Notes: generated by a model from the sequence alone, not told the origin. Shown: positions 15,881-24,100, numbered from the stretch's first letter. The stretch: DNA of 32,339 bases from Lachnospiraceae bacterium (GCA_011959805.1 BLMC01000031.1:1-32339), one strand, 5' to 3'. Made by a program: numbers and translations.

Positions 15881-16705
15881 ATGAGTACCATTTCTGCGGG
15901 CACGCCCGTGATTGCAGAGGGTATTTCTGCGTATCATAACATGTCAAAAACAAACAAAAGGATAGAAGAAAAGAAAGAAGATATTGCAGTTACCAAAAAA
16001 GAAGACACGGAAACAGTCAAAAAGACGCATACCAGTGGGCGAACGATTGGAAATCCAGAATTAACAGAAAAAGCTGCAAAGTATTATGAGGAACTAAAAA
16101 AGAAGTATGGCAATCTGGAGTTTATTCTCGTGAGCAAAGATCAGAAAGAATTTGCCAAAGCAACTGCGTCAAGTTACGCCAATCCACATAAGATGGTAGT
16201 GCTAATCGATGAGGAAAAAATTGAGCGGATGGCAGAGGATGAGAAGTATCGCCAACAGTATGAAGGAATCATAACAAAGGGTGCGAATGGTCTATCTCAA
16301 TTAAAGAGTAAACTTGCCAATATGGGACTGAATATGAAAAGCTGTGGTATGAATGTATATGATAACGGCGCAACATCATTTTTTGCGACGATGGACAAAT
16401 CATTTAAGGCACAGAATAAGACTGCGCAACAGCGGTTAGAAAAGAAGAAGGCTGCGAAAAAAGCGGAGGAGAAGAAAGCTGTAAAAAAGGCAGAGGAGAA
16501 AAAACAACAAGAGAAATTAGAGGCAAATCGGGAAGAACGCAGAGTAATTCGAGAGGAATATTTTGAGAATGACAATGAGAATGAAATTACATTTACTGCC
16601 GATTCCATTGAGGATTTAATTGAACAGATTGAAGGTGCAGACTATCTTTTAGGAAGGTCAAATCATGGAAGGCAAGCGGGACGAATGTTTGATTCTATAA
16701 TTTAA
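15881..16705 (+). CDS. DUF6033 family protein
   Basis: This 274-residue protein resembles DUF6033, a family of unknown function that I know mainly from Lachnospiraceae. The conserved core (about residues 58-180) holds LTEKAAKYYEELKKKYGN, FILVSKDQKE, YANPHKMVVLIDEEKIERMA, QQYEGII and NVYDNGATSFFATMDKS. It is followed by a Lys/Ala/Glu-rich coiled-coil or flexible stretch (about 185-222) with repeated KKAEEKK. The final block ITFTADSIEDLIEQIE is also typical. There is no signal peptide. AAGGAGGG is well spaced before the start, and a strong terminator follows at 16746. The upstream CCGATAT promoter suggests expression with late flagellar genes; the function is not known. Confidence 0.75.
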   Translation: MSTISAGTPVIAEGISAYHNMSKTNKRIEEKKEDIAVTKKEDTETVKKTHTSGRTIGNPELTEKAAKYYEELKKKYGNLEFILVSKDQKEFAKATASSYANPHKMVVLIDEEKIERMAEDEKYRQQYEGIITKGANGLSQLKSKLANMGLNMKSCGMNVYDNGATSFFATMDKSFKAQNKTAQQRLEKKKAAKKAEEKKAVKKAEEKKQQEKLEANREERRVIREEYFENDNENEITFTADSIEDLIEQIEGADYLLGRSNHGRQAGRMFDSII

Positions 16706-16745
16706 CGCTTGTGAAAAAAGTGACAGGAGTATAAAATTATGATAT

Positions 16746-16797
16746 ACTGTATGTAACTATCTGGAATGAAATTTTAGGTAGTTACATACAGTTTTTT
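16746..16797 (+). terminator. Rho-independent terminator of the DUF6033 operon
   Basis: A perfect 14-bp stem (ACTGTATGTAACTA at 16746-16759, TAGTTACATACAGT at 16779-16792) is followed by TTTTTT. It separates the DUF6033 operon from the flotillin gene. Confidence 0.88.
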
Positions 16798-16933
16798 ATG
16801 TGCACGCTGATACAAAGAAAATATGTTATTGTATGACGTATCGACAGCGCGGTAAGTAGGGAGTAAATTTTCCTATTTAATTGCACATGAATACCTAGAG
16901 GAAGATATAGTATTCAAAGGAGGAGAATGTAAA

Positions 16934-18448
16934 ATGACAGGAGCTATCATTACAGTAGGAATCATTGTAGTTTTGATTGTGTTGTTGTGTATGGGATATG
17001 TAAAAGCGCCACCTGATATGGCATTTATTATCTCAGGTATCAAAAAGAAGTCTAAAGTAGTGATTGGTAAGGCGAGTATTAGGGTACCATTTTTTGAGCG
17101 CCTTGATAAGCTTAATCTTAGACTGATTCCCATTGATGTTAAGACAAGCAATGCTGTACCTACAGCTGATTATATCAATATTAATGTGGATGCCACAGTC
17201 AATGTGAAAATTAGTAACCAGCCAGATAAGTTAAGACTTGCAGCAGAGAATTTTTTGAATAAAAATACGGAGTACATAGCAGGTGTTGCAAGAGAAGTTC
17301 TTGAGGGAAATGTACGTGAAATTGTAGGACGTATGCGTCTCGAAGAGATGGTTTCAGACCGTCAGAAGTTTGCGGAACTTGTCAAGGAGAATGCAGAACC
17401 AGATTTGGCGGCTATGGGATTGGATGTTATTAGTTTTAATGTGCAGAATTTTGTTGATGGTAATGATGTCATTGAAAATCTTGGTATTGATAATATAGTA
17501 AAGATTAAGAAAGCGGCAGCGATTGCAAGAGCGGAGAGCGAACGTGACATTAAGGTTGCCCAGGCAGCAGCAGACAAAGATTCTAATGATGCGGCGGTGG
17601 CGGCACAAACCGAGATTGCAAAGAAACAGAATGAACTTGCTATCAAGAAGTCCGAGCTTCAAATGCAAGCGGACACCAAGAAAGCAATGGCGGATGCTGC
17701 ATATCAAATTCAGAAGGAAGAGCAGCGCAAAACAATTGAAATTACTACCGCAAATGCAGATATTGCCAAACAGGAGCGTGAGATTGAACTAAAGCAGAAA
17801 GAAGTTGCAGTGAAGGAGCGAGCGCTTGAGGCGGAGGTAAAGAAACAGGCAGATGCGGAAAAGTATGCAGCGCAGCAGAAGGCAGACGCAGCATTGTATC
17901 AGCGGCAAAAAGAAGCTGAAGCACAGCAGTTTGAAGCACAGAGAGTTGCAGAGGCAAAAAAGGCACAGGCGGAGGCAGACCGTTATTCAAAAGAGCAAGA
18001 AGCTCAAGGTATTCGAGCATTTGGTGAGGCAGAAGCGGCAGCAGTGCGAGCAAAAGGAGTTGCGGAAGCGGAAGCAATTCAGGCGAAGGGAATTGCGGAA
18101 GCGGAAGCGATGGAGAAGAAGGCAGAGGCATATGCAAAGTATAATAAAGCAGCAGTTGCAGAAATGATGATTAAAGTATTGCCGGATATTGCAGGAAAGA
18201 TTGCAGAGCCATTGTCACAGATTGATAAGATTACAATTATTGGCGGTGAAGGTTCTAACGGAGTAGATCAGGTTGCCAACAATGTTCCAGCAGTTATGAC
18301 AAAGTTGTTTGAGTCTATGAAGGAGACAACAGGAATTGATTTGGCAAATATTATTAATGCGGAATCTTATGATGCTAAGGTAAACAGAAACATTACTGTG
18401 AATGGACTAGACGGCGTAAACTTGACTGTAAATCAAAAACCAGAGTAA
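16934..18448 (+). CDS. Flotillin (FloT/YuaG-like), SPFH domain protein
   Basis: Flotillins are membrane-anchored scaffold proteins that organise functional microdomains for signalling, secretion and cell-shape machinery. This 504-residue protein has an N-terminal membrane segment (about 4-21), the SPFH/PHB domain (about 25-190, with PPDMAFIISG and NVDATVNVKI), and a long Ala/Glu/Lys/Gln-rich coiled coil (about 190-400). The latter ends in repeats of the form AEAEAIQAKG/IAEAEAM typical of flotillins. The C-terminal domain (about 400-504) ends in LTVNQKPE. AAAGGAGGAG supports the start. Bacillus flotillin YuaG is encoded with the NfeD-type protein YuaF, but no NfeD gene is adjacent here. The gene has terminators on both sides and so forms its own transcription unit; I could not identify a convincing promoter. 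Confidence 0.93.
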   Translation: MTGAIITVGIIVVLIVLLCMGYVKAPPDMAFIISGIKKKSKVVIGKASIRVPFFERLDKLNLRLIPIDVKTSNAVPTADYININVDATVNVKISNQPDKLRLAAENFLNKNTEYIAGVAREVLEGNVREIVGRMRLEEMVSDRQKFAELVKENAEPDLAAMGLDVISFNVQNFVDGNDVIENLGIDNIVKIKKAAAIARAESERDIKVAQAAADKDSNDAAVAAQTEIAKKQNELAIKKSELQMQADTKKAMADAAYQIQKEEQRKTIEITTANADIAKQEREIELKQKEVAVKERALEAEVKKQADAEKYAAQQKADAALYQRQKEAEAQQFEAQRVAEAKKAQAEADRYSKEQEAQGIRAFGEAEAAAVRAKGVAEAEAIQAKGIAEAEAMEKKAEAYAKYNKAAVAEMMIKVLPDIAGKIAEPLSQIDKITIIGGEGSNGVDQVANNVPAVMTKLFESMKETTGIDLANIINAESYDAKVNRNITVNGLDGVNLTVNQKPE

Positions 18449-18452
18449 GAAG

Positions 18453-18490
18453 ATTGGTTGCAATTTAGTTTAAGATTGCAACCAATTTTC
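18453..18490 (+). terminator. Rho-independent terminator of the flotillin gene
   Basis: ATTGGTTGCAAT (18453-18464) and ATTGCAACCAAT (18475-18486) form a perfect 12-bp stem with a short T run after it, starting five bases past the flotillin stop. Confidence 0.82.
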
Positions 18491-18534
18491 AGAAAATAAC
18501 GCACAATTTTCAAAATTTATCCATAATTTAATGT

Positions 18535-18561
18535 TAATAATTCCATGATATGCACCGATAT
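18535..18561 (+). promoter_or_regulatory. Candidate sigma-D (flagellar) promoter of the FliD-like gene
   Basis: TAAT (18535-18538), 16 nt, then CCGATAT (18555-18561) closely follow the sigma-D pattern TAAA-N15/16-CCGATAT. The site is 58 nt before the start of a gene whose product resembles part of a flagellar protein. Confidence 0.55.
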
Positions 18562-18619
18562 ATATTACGTAAACAATAGTGGATTTTAACCCAAAATGTT
18601 GGAAAGGATATGATATAAA

Positions 18620-19366
18620 ATGAATATAAACAGTTCAAGAAATTCCTTATTAAGAGCAAGAAATTTAAGGAGTGCTAAAAGAAGTCGTGCCGGAAAGGTA
18701 ATTAGCAGCAAGACTTCTAGGTCAAGTAGCAGGTCAAATTCGACAAAGAGAACTACTTCTTCGGCTTCTAAAACACCGACAAAGCAACTTGCAATGTATG
18801 AGCAGGTAGAAAAGTCTGCAAACAGTGTGCAAGACAGTGTTGAGAAGATGTTAAAGATTGGTAAGATGACATACACTGACGATGAGACTGGCAAGAAGGC
18901 ACAAGAGAATGATAAAGAGACGTTGATTAAAAATATCAAGGATTTTGTGGCAGAGTTTAATGAAGTTTACAATAATTTATATGATATTGGTGGTCCATCC
19001 AATCTTGCGTTTAATAAGACCTTGGACAGTATTGTATCAACCAACAAAAAGGCACTGGAAGAGATTGGCATTACAGTTTCTAAATCTGGGGAGCTTTCCA
19101 TTGACGAAAAGGCTTTGGAAGGTGCGGATTTTGATAAGATAAAAGAAGTGTTTGCAAAGGAAGGTGGATTCGCAGATAAGATTTGTGGTAAGATGGAAAC
19201 AATTGAAAATGCTGCGTCAAACAGTCTTACAACATTAAGTAAACTTTACGGAGCAACTTCTACTTACAACAAATATGGAGCAAGCAATTCATACTTTAAT
19301 GGCTATGGTAACAGTAATTACTATAATAATTATGGTTATGGCAAGAATAGTGGCTGGTATTTCTAA
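18620..19366 (+). CDS. Short FliD-C-like protein with basic N-terminus and Tyr/Asn/Gly-rich tail
   Basis: This 248-residue protein has three parts. The first 57 residues are Ser/Thr/Arg/Lys-rich and probably disordered (MNINSSRNSLLRARN onward). The middle (about 60-205) resembles the C-terminal domain of the flagellar cap protein FliD, with KDFVAEFNEVYNNLYDIGG, LEEIGITVSKSGELSIDEKAL and a KEGGFADKI segment in the right order. The final 35 residues contain nine Tyr, two Phe and one Trp among Asn, Ser and Gly. It lacks the FliD N-terminal and middle cap domains and has no Sec signal peptide. A candidate sigma-D promoter precedes it, and its own terminator follows, so it is probably produced with late flagellar genes. 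Export by the flagellar apparatus is plausible but inferred. Full-length fliD is not in the window. Confidence 0.65.
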   Translation: MNINSSRNSLLRARNLRSAKRSRAGKVISSKTSRSSSRSNSTKRTTSSASKTPTKQLAMYEQVEKSANSVQDSVEKMLKIGKMTYTDDETGKKAQENDKETLIKNIKDFVAEFNEVYNNLYDIGGPSNLAFNKTLDSIVSTNKKALEEIGITVSKSGELSIDEKALEGADFDKIKEVFAKEGGFADKICGKMETIENAASNSLTTLSKLYGATSTYNKYGASNSYFNGYGNSNYYNNYGYGKNSGWYF

Positions 19367-19452
19367 GAAAGCGTTTTGTATAGTAAAGCATTTATAATAG
19401 AGCAAAGTTATTGAAGTCACAATATCATAAATTAAAAGTAATTTATCATAGT

Positions 19453-19473
19453 GGGCAGATTAAGTATCTGCCC
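19453..19473. other. GC-rich hairpin after the FliD-like gene
   Basis: GGGCAGAT (19453-19460) and ATCTGCCC (19466-19473) form a perfect 8-bp stem with a TAAGT loop. No T run follows. It precedes the true terminator by 28 nt and may stabilise the 3' end of the message. Confidence 0.45.
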
Positions 19474-19500
19474 AACACAGAAAGTTAATAATACTTTTTT

Positions 19501-19526
19501 AGACTGGCTGTTTAGTCAGTCTTTTT
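19501..19526 (+). terminator. Rho-independent terminator of the FliD-like gene
   Basis: AGACTGGCT (19501-19509) and AGTCAGTCT (19514-19522) pair over nine positions, one of them G-T, and are followed by TTTT. The 3' end touches the stop codon of the convergent diguanylate cyclase gene. Confidence 0.8.
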
Positions 19527-21147
19527 AAATTCGTTCAAATTTTTGTTGTTCTTTTTTATCTTTTTTATTTATATACATAATTTTATCTGCTCGATTATAA
19601 GTATCTTCCAAATTTTTATCAGATTTTGCAGTATAGGTAGCATACCCATATGCAATCTGCATTTTTAATGTTTTGTTTTCACGATTACATACATCAACAC
19701 TTGATTCTAACATTGCCATATAGTGTGTTATGTCAATTGTGGAGGCTCTCTCAATTAAAACAACAAACTCATCGCCGCCGACACGGTAACATTTTCCAAT
19801 CCCATTAAAGATTTCATAGATGATTGTGGCACAGTTTTTAATATACAAATCACCAGCACTGTGCCCAAAAGTATCATTGGTATATTTTAGATTGTTAAGA
19901 TCAAAATCGATAATTGCAATGTCCTCTGGTTTTTTTGATAATTCGGCAAAATCAATGTTAAAGCAAGTACGATTATGCAATCCTGTCATTTGGTCTGTGT
20001 ACGCAAGTGTTTGATAAGCATTTGCCTCCAGTCCCATTTTCATAAGTAAGGCGGACTCTCTTGTCGAAGCCAAACCAAGCACAATAATATAGAGTAAAAA
20101 ACCTAGACGACCGAAGGTGTTTGTATTCCATGAGCCAGAATAAAATCCTATAATATCTAAGAGGAATGTCAAAGAACATATTACAATACATGTTAAATGA
20201 ATCTTTACCATTTGAGAATGGATTCCATTTTTTATTAATAGATGTGATTGAACTATAATAATCCCTGTAAGCACACACATCATAATATGAGTTGTCCAAA
20301 GTGTTTCTCTCAAATCAGCAATACCAATCAATTGAAATACGATACACAAAATAATTTGTATCAAATCTATTTTGCAGAACCAGTTCCAGATTTTACTGTT
20401 ATCTTCATAAAAGGTTTGGACAAACATTGCAAATGGAAATGAAAGCAGCAAAAGCGACAAAAACGCTAAGTAAGAGGTCACAAGACTGTTTTTAAGTAGT
20501 AATGTAGTAATATTGCACTCATTGATAGACCATATAGAACAAACTATGGAAAAAATACCAAGCTTTAAAAGTTTTCCACTTGTACTGATGTTACGAGATA
20601 CAAATAAATGATAGACAACCAAGATAAATCCAATCACAAACATAATCATACAGAGCAAAAATGGCAGAATATTACTGGTTGTAATGTGTGCTAACAAAGA
20701 GATATTGTTTCCGATATAAAAGGTTGGTATTTTCTTTAGGTATGATATGTATGGGCTGGTAAAAACAATCTCAATGTTGTTTGTATCATCTGGTAGCGTC
20801 ACGAAGTTCCAGCAATATCCGGGTGAATCTGATAAGGGATTATTATTGGAGACAGGGTATTCATAAATTAGGTTGCTGTCGACATAGACTTTGACATTTT
20901 GATGAACAGAATAGAATGCCAATATATTGCCAATAGCGCTGTCGGCAGAAATTTTTCCACTTACTACAGTTTTTTTCTTATATAAAGTTTTTTGCCAATC
21001 TTTCCATTTTGTCACTGCATTGGGAGATTGCTGTTGTCGAGTATCTGTTGTTTGGTCATAAACAAAGATTGATATTAAAAATATGCAAATTGTAACACAT
21101 ATTAAAATATATAGTTTATAGTTTAGCTTTTTGATAGGATCATTCAT
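19525..21147 (-). CDS. Membrane diguanylate cyclase, 7TM receptor plus GGDEF
   Basis: Diguanylate cyclases make cyclic di-GMP from two GTP and so control motility and surface growth. This 540-residue protein begins with a membrane segment (about 12-30) and an extracytoplasmic domain (about 31-150). Seven hydrophobic segments follow between about 160 and 360, resembling 7TMR-DISM receptors. The cytoplasmic GGDEF domain (about 380-535) starts at YTDQMTGLHNRTCFN and has an intact active-site loop YRVGGDEF. The product-binding inhibitory motif RxxD is absent at the expected place: the residues before YRVGGDEF read FNGIGKC. It should therefore be active but not feedback-inhibited through that site. 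It is a single gene with an extended -10 promoter, lying among motility-related genes. Confidence 0.9.
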   Translation of the reverse strand: MNDPIKKLNYKLYILICVTICIFLISIFVYDQTTDTRQQQSPNAVTKWKDWQKTLYKKKTVVSGKISADSAIGNILAFYSVHQNVKVYVDSNLIYEYPVSNNNPLSDSPGYCWNFVTLPDDTNNIEIVFTSPYISYLKKIPTFYIGNNISLLAHITTSNILPFLLCMIMFVIGFILVVYHLFVSRNISTSGKLLKLGIFSIVCSIWSINECNITTLLLKNSLVTSYLAFLSLLLLSFPFAMFVQTFYEDNSKIWNWFCKIDLIQIILCIVFQLIGIADLRETLWTTHIMMCVLTGIIIVQSHLLIKNGIHSQMVKIHLTCIVICSLTFLLDIIGFYSGSWNTNTFGRLGFLLYIIVLGLASTRESALLMKMGLEANAYQTLAYTDQMTGLHNRTCFNIDFAELSKKPEDIAIIDFDLNNLKYTNDTFGHSAGDLYIKNCATIIYEIFNGIGKCYRVGGDEFVVLIERASTIDITHYMAMLESSVDVCNRENKTLKMQIAYGYATYTAKSDKNLEDTYNRADKIMYINKKDKKEQQKFERI

Positions 21148-21206
21148 TTGTGATATTGCTCCTGCTATGTATATTTATATTGTGTCTGATTGATAGGAAT
21201 AGATTC

Positions 21207-21215
21207 ATTATAACA
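21207..21215 (-). promoter_or_regulatory. Extended -10 promoter of the diguanylate cyclase gene
   Basis: On the minus strand, TGT is directly followed by a perfect TATAAT, 60 nt before the start codon. The -35 region is poor, as is usual for extended -10 promoters. Confidence 0.5.
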
Positions 21216-21312
21216 CATCTTGAAAAATATGTTCCATTTATTTTTTGAAAAAAGAAAGATATAAGGTTTGCCTGTTTTTGGTATAGAATGGTATTTGGAA
21301 AGTGTTTGGATA

Positions 21313-21341
21313 TTGATTTTGTGAAATAAATGGTAGATAAT
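21313..21341 (+). promoter_or_regulatory. Sigma-A promoter of the PaaK-like gene
   Basis: TTGATT (21313-21318) and GATAAT (21336-21341) are 17 nt apart, 30 nt before the start codon. Confidence 0.5.
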
Positions 21342-21371
21342 AAGACATAATGTGTAATTGGAGGAAGCAAA

Positions 21372-22664
21372 ATGATTTGGAATAAGACAAAGGAGTGTAT
21401 GAGTCGGGATGAACTGACTGATTTGCAAAGCAAACATCTAGTAAAACTTGTAAAGTATATGTATCAAAACGTTGCATATTACAGGAAAAAAATGCAAAAA
21501 TTGGGTATGGAACCCGGTGATGTATGTGGGATTGAAGATTTGGGGAAACTTCCTTTTACAACTAAGGAAGATTTAATTGCCGCATATCCATCTGGAATTT
21601 TTGCGGTGTCGAACAAAAAGATTACAAGATATCACAGTTCAGATGAGATAATTGATTCAGACAGAATTGTAGGATTTACAAAAAATGACATTGATCATTG
21701 GAGTGAATGCGTAGCGCGCTCGATTAATATGGCAGGTTTGGGGAAAAAGGATATTATACAAATTCTGTATAACTACACACCATTTACAGAAGGACTTGGC
21801 GCCCATTATGGAGCGGAGCGAGTTGGTGCAGCGGTGGTGCCAACAGGAATTTGCAGAACAACCGGATTGGGAGCACTGATGAAAAAATTACGTGTGACAG
21901 GAATTATGGGAACACCGACCTATCTGCTGCGTCTGGCCCAGATTATCGAGAGACAAGGATTGAAAGGCAGATTAAGTCTAAGAGCGGCATTGTGCGGGTC
22001 AGAACCGTGGACAGAGAATACACGTAGAAAAATACAAGATAAATTAGGGGTAAAAGCATATGATATATATGGATTAGATGAACTGACAGGACTTGGTGTG
22101 GCATGTGAATGTGAATGTCAGAACGGTATGCATATTCAGGAAGATTTTTTCTTGGCAGAAATTTTGGATACACATACATTGGTAATTTTACCGGATGGAA
22201 TGAGTGGAGAGTTAGTTTTCACAACACTTCAAAAAGAGGGATTACCACTGATACGTTATCGAACAATGCATATTACAAGGATTCATTATGAGAAATGTGA
22301 ATGTGGTCGTACAATGGCAAGAATCGAACGGATTTGCAAAGAGACGTCAGACTTGTTGATGATTCGGGGAAAAAGTGTATCTGTGTCCCAGATTGAGGAG
22401 ACACTGAGTGGACTGTACAATGTTACAATGACCTATATTGTCTGTATTAAAAAAGAACAAGGTCTTGATGTAGTAAAAGTATTTGTAAGCTATGACATAA
22501 ATAAAGTTTTATCTGTGGAGGAGCAGGAGTCTATAATACGACAAATACAAAAAGTATTGTCCGCTATTGTCGGTGTGACACCAGAGGTTTGTTTTGCAAA
22601 AAATAAAGGTGATATGTTTAACAGGAACGATAAAAAGGTAGTTATTATAGATGAGAGAACATAA
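21372..22664 (+). CDS. Phenylacetate-CoA ligase-like protein lacking the nucleotide P-loop
   Basis: The 430-residue product matches the PaaK family of adenylate-forming CoA ligases along its whole length: an N-terminal QSKHLVKLVKYMYQNVAYYR, then FTEGLGAHYGAERVGA (137-152), DIYGLDELTGLGVACECE (231-248), and a C-terminal subdomain starting near IRGKSVSVSQIEETL (331-345). However, the ATP-binding motif of the family (SSGTTGKP followed by a GYT) is replaced at equal length. Residues 86-103 read RYHSSDEIIDSD and then RIVGFT. The ribose-binding aspartate of RTRD is also changed, to histidine (RTMH, 297-300). These losses argue against normal ATP-dependent acyl-CoA formation. It may be a pseudoenzyme or have a new role. 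A ribosome binding site (GGAGG) and its own promoter show it is expressed independently; the next genes are a binding protein and a chemoreceptor. Confidence 0.8.
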   Translation: MIWNKTKECMSRDELTDLQSKHLVKLVKYMYQNVAYYRKKMQKLGMEPGDVCGIEDLGKLPFTTKEDLIAAYPSGIFAVSNKKITRYHSSDEIIDSDRIVGFTKNDIDHWSECVARSINMAGLGKKDIIQILYNYTPFTEGLGAHYGAERVGAAVVPTGICRTTGLGALMKKLRVTGIMGTPTYLLRLAQIIERQGLKGRLSLRAALCGSEPWTENTRRKIQDKLGVKAYDIYGLDELTGLGVACECECQNGMHIQEDFFLAEILDTHTLVILPDGMSGELVFTTLQKEGLPLIRYRTMHITRIHYEKCECGRTMARIERICKETSDLLMIRGKSVSVSQIEETLSGLYNVTMTYIVCIKKEQGLDVVKVFVSYDINKVLSVEEQESIIRQIQKVLSAIVGVTPEVCFAKNKGDMFNRNDKKVVIIDERT

Positions 22665-22725
22665 TAGGCGGGAAAGTGAATAGACAATAATTATTTATAA
22701 AATGAAATATAGCTGTATAATACAA

Positions 22726-22754
22726 TTGAAAAAAGAAGGCAGATAGTATACAAT
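22726..22754 (+). promoter_or_regulatory. Sigma-A promoter of the binding protein-chemoreceptor operon
   Basis: TTGAAA (22726-22731) and TACAAT (22749-22754) are exactly 17 nt apart, 47 nt before the GTG start. It makes the SBP-MCP pair a transcription unit separate from the PaaK-like gene. Confidence 0.6.
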
Positions 22755-22801
22755 TAATAGGAGATAATTGTCGGAAAATAATTCATGAAAGGAGAATTAC
22801 T

Positions 22802-24088
22802 GTGAAAAGAAAACTATTAATAATGGTTGTATCTGTCCTTTTACTGATTGCAATACTTGCAGGATGTAGAAATATTAGCACTGATACAAAAGGTGATACG
22901 AAAGACACATCGACAACAGAAGTAGAAGATGAAAAAACACTTGAGACAGGTAAGGTGTCATTGCGAGTCTGGGTTGAAGAGGCAAATATTGAGAACTTAC
23001 AGAAGATGGTTGACAGTTTTAAACAGAACTATGCAGGACAGGCTGATTTTGATATTATTATAGAGCCATCAGGAGATGCAGATACGAGAAAAAATGTTTT
23101 GAGTGATGTTCATAATGCAGCGGATGTTTTTTCTATGCCAGATGATCAACTTTATAGTCTAATTGCAGGGGGAGCACTTTCTCCGGTAGTGAATCAGACA
23201 GAAGTAAAAAGTGCATGTCTATCTGATGCAGTAGACGCAGCATCTTATCAGGGAACAGTATATGCGTATCCATACGCAGCAGACAATGGTTATTTTCTAT
23301 ATTACAATAAGGAGTATTTCTCAAGTTCAGATGTCAAAACGTTTGATAGAATTCTTGAGATAGCTGCTGAAAATGAAAAAAAGTTCTCGATGGAGTTAAA
23401 TTCAGGGTGGTATTTATACTCGTTTTTTGGAAATACAGGTTTTGATTTTGGAATTAATGAAGATGGCGTAACCAATCATTGTAATTGGAATACAACAGAG
23501 GGAAACGTGAAAGGAGTTGATGTTGCGCAGTCTTTAATAAACATTGCTATAAATCCGGGATTTATAGCACAGTCGGATGCACTTTTTGTTGAGGGTGTAA
23601 AGAATGGTACTTGTATCGCAGGGATTAGCGGTGTGTGGAATGCTATTACAATCCAGAAGGCATGGGGTAACAATTATGGTGCATGCAAATTACCTACATA
23701 TACTTGTAAGGGGCAACAGATTCAGATGTCGTCGTTTAAAGGTTATAAGATGTTTGGAGTCAATGCTTATTCAGAGCATCAAGAGTGGGCACATAAATTT
23801 GCGGAGTGGATTACAAATGAAGAGAATCAGATTCTTCGATTTGAGGATAGAAGTCAGGGACCAGCCAATGCGATTGCCGCTGCATCTGATGAGGTTGGTA
23901 AAGTTCCAGCAATTGCTGCAGTAATAGAACAGTCTCAATATGGCATACTTCAGCGAGTAGGCAATAGTTACTGGGATGCTTGTACGAGCTTTGCGGATAC
24001 GATAGCGGCTGGAAATCCAGACAATGTGCCACTGCAAGATTTGATGGACAGGCTTGTAAAGGGAATAACTGCTTCGGTAATACAATAA
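22802..24088 (+). CDS. Extracellular solute-binding lipoprotein (sugar-type, family 1)
   Basis: This 428-residue protein starts with a lipoprotein signal (basic MKRK, hydrophobic stretch, lipobox LAGC with C22 as the lipidated cysteine), followed by a Thr/Asp/Glu-rich linker. The rest resembles substrate-binding proteins of carbohydrate ABC importers. It has SLRVWVEEANIENLQKMV at the start of the fold, SDVHNAADVFSMPDDQLYSL, YPYAADNGYFLYYNKEYF, and a late KFAEWITNEENQ segment. The start is GTG with GGAG seven bases upstream. No permease or ATPase gene is adjacent; instead a chemoreceptor gene begins 12 bp downstream. The likely role is therefore to present a ligand to that receptor, though it could also serve a distant transporter. 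The ligand is not identified. Confidence 0.88.
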   Translation: MKRKLLIMVVSVLLLIAILAGCRNISTDTKGDTKDTSTTEVEDEKTLETGKVSLRVWVEEANIENLQKMVDSFKQNYAGQADFDIIIEPSGDADTRKNVLSDVHNAADVFSMPDDQLYSLIAGGALSPVVNQTEVKSACLSDAVDAASYQGTVYAYPYAADNGYFLYYNKEYFSSSDVKTFDRILEIAAENEKKFSMELNSGWYLYSFFGNTGFDFGINEDGVTNHCNWNTTEGNVKGVDVAQSLINIAINPGFIAQSDALFVEGVKNGTCIAGISGVWNAITIQKAWGNNYGACKLPTYTCKGQQIQMSSFKGYKMFGVNAYSEHQEWAHKFAEWITNEENQILRFEDRSQGPANAIAAASDEVGKVPAIAAVIEQSQYGILQRVGNSYWDACTSFADTIAAGNPDNVPLQDLMDRLVKGITASVIQ

Positions 24089-24100
24089 GGAGGGAATAAA

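Noticed and set aside
16720-16748. GTGACA and TATACT with 17-nt spacing as a flotillin promoter
   Set aside because: The -10 box lies inside the stem of a perfect 14-bp terminator, and the resulting transcript would start within it; the terminator explains the sequence better.
17745-18137. Long minus-strand frame rich in Leu and Pro inside the flotillin gene
   Set aside because: It is a mirror of the Ala/Glu/Lys-rich coiled-coil coding sequence, a compositional artefact.
20718-20724. Further CCGATAT motif as a third sigma-D promoter
   Set aside because: It lies inside the diguanylate cyclase coding sequence in the wrong direction for any gene start nearby; a similar match inside rnr is also coincidental.
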